A stretch of 64,000 nucleotides of DNA from Vanilla planifolia (taxonomy: Eukaryota > Streptophyta > Magnoliopsida > Asparagales > Orchidaceae): NCBI GenBank assembly GCA_023846275.1, contig JAIUJO010000447.1:62001-126000 (forward strand), in the 5' to 3' direction. Positions 55,201 to 64,000 of this stretch are shown piece after piece. Both the position numbers and the translations under genes were made by a program. The notes under the pieces were generated by a model. The model was not told where the DNA came from, made no database searches, and saw nothing but the letters and a program-made list of their open reading frames with translations. How positions within the stretch are numbered: the stretch's first letter is position 1; every line of letters starts with the position of its first letter.

Positions 55201-58200
55201 TAAATTAGATATTAATCAAAATATCTCATAAAGCATTCAAAACCTTTGAAAATAAATATTTACAAATATTAAGAAAGCATATTTCAATAGGTAGAGCTTC
55301 TCTATACAAGTCATAAAAACTTAGTTGTCCCCATGTGTCCTTATTTTGAATTTCTATGAATTAACCTTGTAAATATTCTTAAATAATCATAAATTATTAT
55401 TTGACATTAAGTATGTATATTAAACTTATAACGAGAGAAACCTAAGAATTATAAAATGACAAAATCAAAGAGATGTAAAGTTTACATGGGAGGAGATTTC
55501 AAGTTTGAAGAAACTTCTTTTGAAGAAACTATGAAATTTGGAAAAATTAGATAAATTGCCTAAGAAAATTACATTTCAATGTAATAAGGTAACAAAAAGA
55601 TAAAATTATAGAATTTGAAGTTAGGTATAAATTGAAAAGTCCCATAATAAATGCTATAACAATAGAAAATAAAATACTTAAATATATTAAAAATAAATAT
55701 TTAATTTTATTGAGCATGCTAATATGATTATAATGACATGCAACTTCTATCAATTTGACATCATTCATAATTAATGCAAACCACTAAAGTAAAAAGGTAC
55801 TAAAAATACAAATATTATTATTTAAATATAAAGTAAAAATTTATTAAAACTAAAATGAGATAAATAGATACAATGCAATTAATTAAAATAAAAGTGATGT
55901 AATTGTCACATATTAATTGTTCAAAAGTTAAAAAGTAAAAAAACCAAATCAAAGCAAAACTTTTAAAGAAAATTTACAAATGTATGATAAAGTTGCAATC
56001 TAATATGTTCAAAAAATCAATGAGAACACTCTCATAAAATTTACTAATGCAACAAAATTATAAATATCCAAAAATAAATAAGTAAATATTTAATTAGATA
56101 TAAATTGATAAGATGAGTCTAATGATATTCATTTTTCTCTATCAAACCTTTTTTGACACTATTTAGAATTCTCAAAAAAAAATAAACATAGATTATAATA
56201 ATAAATTATTTTTAATATGTATTATTCATATATATTAAATGTTAAATTTGACAAATTTTGGTAATGTAATTAATGCCATACATGCAATGCATTAGTCACA
56301 TAAGAGAAACAATTTAGACTTGCATAAAATTATAACAAAACCAATAATATATGTTTGAGATATAGATAAATTGATCTAGAATATTGCATTCAATAATACT
56401 GAGGAGATTGAGGGTAACATTCTTGATCATCAAATAAGATATGAGTAAAACATGATAAAATAATTAAAAATATACATTAAAAATAAATTGATAATCAAAT
56501 TATGTTAATCTTATCGATACGAGTCAAATGACATTTGTTTTGCCTTTATCATAACTCATTTCAAATCATTGTAAATTATTAAAGTACATAATCATAAATA
56601 TTATTAAATTATTCTTTTAAAATTAATTGGACATATATTAAGGCTAAAATTAAACAAGTTGATTGTAATAGGACTAAATTAATGTGATGTAACGACACTT
56701 GATGATATATTTTTTGTTAAATAGTAATATTACAAAATTAAAGAAAAAACTTTGAAAAAAATAAGATAAACTATGCGACAAAGTTTCATTCTAAGATACT
56801 AAGCTGATAGACAATAACAAATTGATCATGATGCCAAGTACAAATTTGATTGCATAGAGACAAATTAAAGCAATGAAATAAGATCAAATTAAAGAACTAT
56901 AAAAGGTCATTGGATAGAAGATTTTTAATTACATAACAACAGAAGCTAATCAAAGTAAAAAAAACTACAAAAAATGAAACAAATCATATTGTGAGGTTGA
57001 ATTCATGGTATTAATGGGATCAAGTGTAAGAACGATGATAAATAAATTAGGTGTAAATAAAAAGTCTAGTAAAATTAACCTAATCAATCAAAAATTAGAT
57101 ATTAAAAAGTATAAAAATGAATATTTCATAGGATAAAGCATATCAGGATAAACCCAATGGCATTTCTTTTGCTTTGATGATGCCTTTTACTAATTTAATA
57201 AATGTTTACATAATAAATAAGAATAAGTAATACCAAGTTTTCATTTTAATATTATCTTTATCAAAGCAATGAAAAGTAACTTCAAAAAACTCTTCGACAT
57301 AAATAGAAATATAATGAAAGGAAAGTAGAATATATGATGAAAAGAAATATTTTAAGTCATAAAGTTGTCTTCCAAGATACAAAGGATATCAAGTGTATCA
57401 TTCACGATTCTTAAACAGAACACGAATTAAATGCTTAATAAAGCATGAAAAAGTCTAGAAAAAATATTAAGAAAATATAAAAAAGGAATAATTAATTTGA
57501 TTTACCAATTAGACAAAGCTCAAAATTACTACAAATTTCATGGTTAAATAATCATAAATTTTAACAAAATTATTATTTTAATCTTAAGTAGATGTATATT
57601 AAGGCTAAAATTATATAATTGAACCAGTACGCAATAGCAAAACTAAAGCAACGTAAAGGACACATTTGAGGAGTCTTAGAGACACATGGTAGGGTAAAGA
57701 ATTTAAAGCAAAAAGTTTAAGAAACTTATACATTGTATAAGAAAATGTTATTCTAAGGTAATAAAGAGATCGAGTGTACTATTCTAGCACATCAAAATTA
57801 GTGTATAACAAAATGTTTCACAAAACATAACAAAATCATAATAAATAAATACTTAAAAATATAAATGATAAATATTAAAATAAATAAAGCTTTTGAGCTG
57901 TGTCTAATAATGTTTTATCATTTTTAATTGGACATCATTTAGAGTTACAATTAATTACCAATATAAAGAAGCATAAAATAGAAGAAGATATTTAATTATT
58001 AAGTACAAGCAATTAAAAACTAAATGAGATAATTTGAATCAGTATATTACCAATGTAAATAAGCATAAATGATGAAAATAATTTAATATTATATAAAAAT
58101 GTTTAAAACTAAAATGAGATTATTGAAGAGGCATTAGCAATTATAAAGAGACATAAACAATAAATTATTACTACATGTTTAAGTGATTATATTCTTATAT

Positions 58201-61200
58201 TGCAAAATGATAATTTGAAGCGATGTAATGTAACCAAAATAATGACATGTTAAGGCCACACGAGAGGAGATTTAAAGATAAATAAAATTTAGCTAAACCA
58301 AAGCGAAGGAGTTGAAGAATTGAGATAAATTATTTAGAATGTTATTGTACATGATACCAATGATATCAAGTGTAATATTATGAATAATCAAATTAGGCCC
58401 AATACGAAATGGCTCGTAAATTATGAAGCTTAAAAAAATGTTTAAAAAAATGGAAGTTACAATTTAATTTCAAAGACCTTATTGAGACCAATCGAACAAC
58501 ATTTGATTCATCACAATCATACCTCATTTTGAGTTACAATAAATTATCAAAGTAAAAGAGCATGTTTTATAACATTTATTGCTTTTTTATTCAAAAAATA
58601 TATATTAAAGTTGAAATGAAAAATTAAAGCAATGTGATATAACAAAAACAAGTGGTGTGGAGGTCTCACAAGAGAAGATTTAGAGTTAAATAATAACATA
58701 ACTGAATCAAAGAGAAACTTTTCAAAAAACTGGATAAATATTTTGGGAAAATTTCATTCCAACATACTAAAGAGAATGAATGAAACATCCTCAATCATGT
58801 GATAAGGTACATTTAATGCATCATAAAACATGCCAAAACTCTAGAAAATATAATATTAAAAATATAAAACAAAATTTTTTTTCATAGAGAACAACATGAT
58901 GAGTCAAATCACATTTGCCTCATTCGAACCACTTTTCCAATTATTGTTAATTGATAAAGTAAATAAGCACAAAAATGGTAAATTACTATTTTAATATAGA
59001 GTGCTTATACATTAAAGCTGAAATTTGAAATATTAAAACAACGTATAACAATAAAGTCAAAGTATTTTAAAAGTCACACAATATGTGTTTAGAGTTACAT
59101 AAGAATATATCCAAATAAAAAAAAACATTGGAAGAAAGTAGTAAATTGTATAAGAATGTTACATTCCAAAATTATTCAAGAGATCAAATGTAGCATACTT
59201 AATTGCCAAGTATGTAACTAATGAAAACATCTCATTAAGTATGTCAAAACATATAACATAAAGATTTTAAAATAAAAAATTGAATATTTGTTTGGATAAA
59301 ACTCATTGAGAATTGTACATTGACGATTGTTGCATCTTGATCGTATCTCAATTTGTCTTTTTCTAAATTTTAAAAAATATGACAAAGCGAAAAACATAAA
59401 ATATTTAAAAATATGAAAACTAAATATCTTACTAAAAAGTGCTCATCAATATGACTATAATGAGGCCTATTTCATCTCCATCAACCCACATTTGGAATTA
59501 CTATAGATAAAAAAATTAAGGAATAAAAAATAATAATCAATTATTACTATAATAATAAGCCAAAATATATTAAAGCTGAGTTATGGAAAATTATGGAAAA
59601 ATAAAAAAACCCAATCAACGAGACACAAATGACACATCATTGGGCATTTAGATTTAAAAAGTAATATAAGAAATTCATAGTGAAAACTTTTGAGAAATGC
59701 GATATAATGTTTAGGAATATTTATTTAAAGATATTAAAGTGATCTAGTATAACATCATCGATCATCAAATCAATTACAAATCTAAATTTCTAATGAAATA
59801 CACAAGACTTACAATGTAAAATATTCTAAAATAATAAATTGAACATTTAATTTGTTAGAGCTCATGGTGTTGAGACCAATTATGTTTGTTTCATCTACCA
59901 TAAGCAATGTTTTAAACTACACTAAATTGTCAAACAAACAAACATAAATAATCATAGATTGTTACTCTAATATTAAATTGATATATATTAATGCTAAAGC
60001 AGGATATAATGGTGCAGTATAATATAATAAAATTAAATAGATGTAAGTGTTACATAATAAGAGAATTATAGTTTCACAATGATACCATTAAATCAAAGTG
60101 ATAAATTTGATAAAAAAAAGGAGATTAATTATTTAGGAATAATGTATTCTAAGTTAGTGAGTGGATCTAGTATAATATTCTCAATCATAAAATCGAATAC
60201 AATCAAAAATCACTTATAAAATACATAAAAGCCATAAAAATATATTATTTTAAAAATACCAAATTAATATTTAGTTGGATAGTTCTCACCAAAATAAATC
60301 TATTGACGTTTGATTTGTGTTGATTTGAATGTAGTTTGATTTACAAAGCAAAATAATATTTATTTTTTTAAATTTAGTCAATATATTATGAAATAAAAAA
60401 AATAAAGAATTTTAATATAGCAAAATTTAAGAGAAATAAAGTTCACACGTAATGAGAATTAGTGTTTCATATTAATATAACAAAATGGATGTGAAACCTT
60501 TGAAGAAACCAAATAAATTATATATGGAAGATGTATTCTAGAATATTTAGGATAAGAAGCATAACATCTTTGATCATTAAATTGTGCACAAATTAAAATA
60601 TATTGTAAAATGTATAAAAGCAAAAAAACATTAAAATTTTTAGAAATATAAAAATGAATATTAAAATAAATATAGATAAGTTAGATGAGCTCAACAACTT
60701 TTTTTTCATCCTCTTTATGTCTCATTTGGAAGGAATGATACAAGTTGTTTGAGAAATCTACAATCTATGATATAAAGAAAGGGAGTTTAACATCCTTGAT
60801 CATTAAGTCATGTACAAATTAAATCATATATTGGATATATCTTATCAAAATGAGTCAAATGATATTTGTTTCCTTCTATTGGACTCTAGTTATAATTATC
60901 ATTATTTATAAAATAAAATAATAAGAATAAATAATTATTAAATTATTAAGAATATGTAAATTAATGTTAAATTTAGATAAATTAAAGAAATATAATATGC
61001 TAAAATCAAAGTAATGTTACTTCATACAAGAGGGGAATTAAATTTAAATAGCAGTATAACAAAATCAAATCAAAAAATTTCAAGAAATGAGATAAATTAT
61101 AAAAAGTATTACATTCCAATATACTAAGGAGATCGAGTCTAACTTACTACATTATAAAATCAAGTTCATACCACAATGTCTCATAAGTTGTGTTAAAAAT

Positions 61201-62729
61201 ATTAAAAATAAAACAATTAAAAATATATAAAAAGATTATTTAAATAGATATATCTCATCAATGACAAATCTAGTAACTTTCATGTTGTCTCAATCAGATC
61301 TTACTAAGAAATACTATAAACAAAGTAATTTAAAAAACATAAAATATTAATAAATCTTTTTTTTTAATATTCATTAAGTATTTAAAAGAGTTGAACATTT
61401 ATAAATTGAAGCTATTTAATACCAATAAATATAAGTGAGTATAATTCACACAAGTGAAGGTTTAGAGTTACACAATAATATATCCAAGTCAAAGCAAAAA
61501 GGTGAGGAAATGAGATAAATTATAGAAGAAAGTAGCATTGCATGATACTAAGAGATCAACTGAAATATACTGATTTTCTTAATTTGGGTATAAGCTGAAA
61601 TGGCTAGTAAAGCTTGCTAATACAAAAGTAGTAAAAAAATTTCAAACTATTAAAAAGAATGTTCAATTAAATAGAGCACTTGGGGATTATTACAATGACA
61701 TTTGTTTCATCTTAATTAAACATCATTTAGAATTATGATTAATTACAAATGTAACTTAGTATAAATAATAATAATTTGTTATTTAAAGGTTAAAATAAAT
61801 GATTATTATAACTATAATGGCTTATATTAAAACAATATAGTATAACAAAATAAAAGATATATAAATACACATATGAGGAGAATTAGAGATTAATAGTTAT
61901 ATAACAAAAAAATAATTGAACAAATATGTTTGAGTAGAAAGTTTTCACAAAATATGTGAAACAATAGAAAATAAAATATTTTAAAAAAATGAAAATATAT
62001 ATTAATTGGATAGAGTTGGTTGAGATGAATCCAAAGAAGTTTATTTCATCTCCATTAAACCCCAACCTAATTTAATTTTAATTTTTGAAGTAATAAGCAT
62101 AAATAAAAGCTATGTAATATAACAAAATAAAAGCTATGTTAAGGTGGCTTGAGAACAAGTTTAATATATGAGATAAATTGTACGAGAAAATAGTATTCCA
62201 AGAATGCAAAGAGGTTAACAGTATCATCCATGAAAATAAAAATAGCGATCAGTAGAACATTTTCATAAAGCATGTCAAAAGCTTTGAATATAAAATATTT
62301 AACAAATAAAAAACTAATATTTAATTGGATAGAGCACCTAGAGAAAAGTCTAATGACATTCGTTTGAACTCAATCTTTCTTTATTTTACTTAATGTGAAT
62401 TACTAAGGTAAACAAAATAAAATAATAAAAAATAATGATTCTAAAATTAAGCAAACTTATATTGAAGCTGAAATGGGTTAAATTGAAACAATGTAAAAAA
62501 AACCAACTAAAAGACATCTAAATCACACATGAGAGAATAATCAATGTTTCATGATAACATACCGAAATCGATAAGAATAATTATATGTGAAATTAACATT
62601 CCAAGATACTAAAGGGATTGTAACGTCTTTTATTTTTAAATTAGACACTAATTGAAAGGTATCATAGCACATGCCAAAAAAAAAATAAATGATTTAAAAC
62701 AATAAAAATATTTACTAGATGCTTTGATA

Positions 62730-63375
62730 AGATATTCATCTAAATTGACATGAATTATTTTTTCTGCAACTAGTGATCTCTTATTATATACTCTAAATGC
62801 TCTAGTTATAGGTGAGTAACATAGAAAAAGTCCTTCATCAAACTTAGCATCAAATTAATCTAAATCCCTCGTTCAAATTATTTAAAAAAAGGCATTGGCA
62901 TTCAAACACATGAAAATAGGGTATCTTGAGCTTCTAATCATAAAATAATTCAAAAGGAGAAATATCTAATAAAGGTCTACATATTATCTTATTAAATACA
63001 TAACAAGTAATATGAACTTCTTCTGCACAAAAATACTTGAGGACATTATAATTTTTAAGTATACACCATGTGACATCTAGCAAGGTTCTCTTCTTTGTCT
63101 AATCTATACGATTTTGTTGAGGAGTTATAGGTGAAGAAAATGTATGCTTAACTCAATTTTTCCCTCAAAAATTGCCAAAAATGTAATTCATAAATTCTCC
63201 TCCAATATCACACTTAATGGAGACTAACTTAACTTCATGCTCTTTTTCAATCATAACACTCAACCTAATAAATTCCTCAATACTTCTTTTTTGTTTCTCA
63301 CAAGAAGAACCCACGAAATCCTAGTATAGTAATTTATAACAACCAACCCATATTTACTTCTAGCAAGACTCTCTA
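62730..63375 (-). pseudogene. Copia pol remnant: integrase catalytic core and C-terminal part
   Basis: Integrase homology continues through at least three frame changes. Recognisable in order are SKYGLVVINYYTRISWVL (about 63300-63360), then after a shift EFIRLSVMIEKE and KCDIGGEFMNY (second catalytic aspartate near 63207-63209). A further frame gives PITPQQNR (near 63130), EEVHITCYVFNK and ISPFELFYD (catalytic glutamate near 62949-62951), then YFHVFECQC. The last piece is KFDEGLFLCYSP and AFRVYNKRSLVAEK, followed by IIHVNLDE near 62735. All three acidic residues of the D,D-35-E type triad remain, but in different frames. In intact elements this enzyme inserts the cDNA into the host chromosome. 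Confidence 0.9.
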
Positions 63376-63720
63376 ATGAATAAGACAAAATAGGTCTAAA
63401 TGAACAAGCTCTAATGGTTTCTGAGTTGTAATGTGGTTAAGTGGTTGAAAGCTCTCTTCTATTTGTTTTCCTAATTGACTTGGACAACATAGTCTGATAT
63501 TTGGCAAACTAAGGTTTGGCAAACCTCTAACTAGATTAAACTTTAAAAGCTTTTCAAAAGTAGATTTTTCTAAATGACAAAATCTCATATGCCACAATGT
63601 AGAATTATTATGGTGTGTTGTATGGCATTCTAAACTATTGTGCTTAACCATGTGCAAAAGTAAAACATATGTATTATCTTTTCTATTTTCAATTATAAGT
63701 GTAACATTATATTTAATAAT
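63373..63720 (-). pseudogene. Copia pol remnant: GAG-pre-integrase / zinc-binding domain
   Basis: A 94-codon open frame (63373-63657) is preceded in the same frame by NVTLIIENRKDNTYV. It contains LWHMRFCHLEK, the H-x(5)-H-type zinc-binding start, then LVRGLPNL and RLCCPSQLGKQ. Copia elements normally have C-x2-C before GK; here the second cysteine is serine (codon 63478-63480), so one zinc ligand is lost. The frame ends with KPLELVHLDLFCLIH; the D of HLDLF is the first catalytic aspartate of the integrase. A stop follows directly where intact elements continue into the core. This is the best-preserved coding stretch in the window, but still a fragment. Confidence 0.9.
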
Positions 63721-63794
63721 AATCCATTCATTTTTGTTAAATAAAAAATTAAAATTTGAATCACAAATTTTGACTAGTACTAAGATTATTTTAC

Positions 63795-64000
63795 ATTAAG
63801 TCTTAAACAAGAAGGACCTTTCTTATAGGAATGTGTTTGTTTCCCACATCTCTGATTCCAATAACTTTCCTTTTAGTGTTATCACCAAGAGTAAAGTTAC
63901 CACCATCATAAAACATCAAGTGGATGAATAAAGATGTATCTCTAATTATGTGTCTTGAGTATCCACTATCTAAGTACCACATGTCCTCTAGTCTTTCAAG
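63795..64000 (-). pseudogene. Copia pol remnant: aspartic protease active-site region
   Basis: The frame starting at the window edge reads MWYLDSGYSRHI, matching the copia protease signature in which D-S-G is the catalytic triad (aspartate codon at 63968-63970). The usual cysteine after DSG is tyrosine here. It continues with FYDGGNFTLGDN and VIGIRDVGN, typical of copia protease after the active site. The frame then hits stops around 63800, and several more lie between there and the next recognisable region. The protease processes the Gag-Pol polyprotein in intact elements; this copy is inactive. The N-terminal part lies outside the window. Confidence 0.88.

Larger units (their letters stand above)
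43310..62715 (+). repeat. Diverged ~415-bp satellite, long forward block 4
   Basis: About 48 forward monomers. Box 2 positions include 43757, 44082, 44470, 44889, 45287, 45672, 46290, 46700, 47119, 47527, 47944, 48387, 48808, 49218, 49648, 50063, 50487, 50874, 51217, 51614, 52263, 52959, 53376, 53719, 54078, 54477, 55166, 55580, 56002, 56395, 56797, 57376, 57756, 58353, 58763, 59171, 59729, 60152, 60540, 61121, 61545, 62194 and 62594. Most intervals are 390-430 bp. Intervals near 200-230 bp (45672-45874, 56797-57007, 60540-60769) are monomers with different internal deletions. No coding signal; open frames such as 44949-45245 and 55547-55768 sit within monomers on the opposite strand. Confidence 0.9.
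62715..64000 (-). mobile_element. Truncated, decayed Ty1/copia-type retrotransposon (pol fragment)
   Basis: Read on the minus strand from the window end, the order is aspartic protease motif, zinc-binding pre-integrase region, integrase core and integrase C-terminal part. Protease before integrase, with integrase placed ahead of reverse transcriptase, is the Ty1/copia order. The frame changes several times and stops interrupt it, so the element is dead. Satellite sequence begins at about 62715, just after the integrase end, and reverse transcriptase, RNase H and the 3' long terminal repeat are absent. The 5' part (gag, 5' terminal repeat) would lie beyond 64000. Family assignment is firm; lineage within copia cannot be given by eye. 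Confidence 0.9.

Noticed and set aside
62715-64000. Terminal repeat or primer-binding site of the copia element
   Set aside because: Only pol sequence lies in the window; no TG...CA-bounded repeat or polypurine tract was seen next to it.
1-64000. tRNA, rRNA or small RNA genes
   Set aside because: No stretch with the composition or conserved blocks of such genes was recognised. A covariance-model scan would be decisive, but I cannot run one.

Overview
The window reads as nuclear, gene-poor heterochromatin from a large eukaryotic genome, most likely a land plant. It is very A+T-rich throughout and has no intact protein-coding gene, no tRNA or rRNA gene that I could recognise, and nothing bacterial or organellar. 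The only clearly identifiable protein homology is a decayed Ty1/copia-type retrotransposon pol fragment at the right edge, of the kind abundant in plants. The species cannot be named from the sequence.

Almost all of the remaining sequence (about 60 of 64 kb) is one old, strongly diverged tandem repeat with a monomer of roughly 400-425 bp. It is recognised by two better-preserved boxes that recur at this spacing from end to end. Box 1 is a short dyad, GAGCTCATC-nn-GATGAGTC, followed by a TTTGTTTCATCTCGATC / GACCTCATTTGGAATTAC stretch. Box 2 is GATACTAAGGAGATCGAGTG followed by TAACATCCTTGATCATCAAA. Between them lie A+T-rich spacers, including a TAAATAATAATAAATTATTA tract and a motif near ATAACCAAATCAAAG that occurs twice per monomer.

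The array changes orientation repeatedly. Monomers read forward at about 1-13130, reverse at 13131-22285 (interrupted by non-repeat DNA at about 13640-15470), forward at 22285-25485, reverse at 25485-38855, forward at 38855-41455, reverse at 41480-43285, and forward at 43310-62715. Some switch points carry local oddities: a 20-bp tandem duplication (13131-13170), an AT microsatellite (41456-41477) and an 8-bp-stem hairpin (43286-43309). Between about 3.45 and 9.74 kb a block of several monomers is itself repeated, giving a higher-order repeat of about 3.1 kb whose second copy has lost pieces.

Two stretches are not satellite. One, at 13640-15470, is unclassified and contains weak coding remnants. 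The other, at 62715-64000, is the minus-strand copia pol remnant: protease motif, zinc-binding pre-integrase region and integrase core, broken by frameshifts and stops, cut off before reverse transcriptase by the satellite, and continuing past the window end. I see no gene cluster or operon-like system here; the noteworthy content is the organisation of the repeat.
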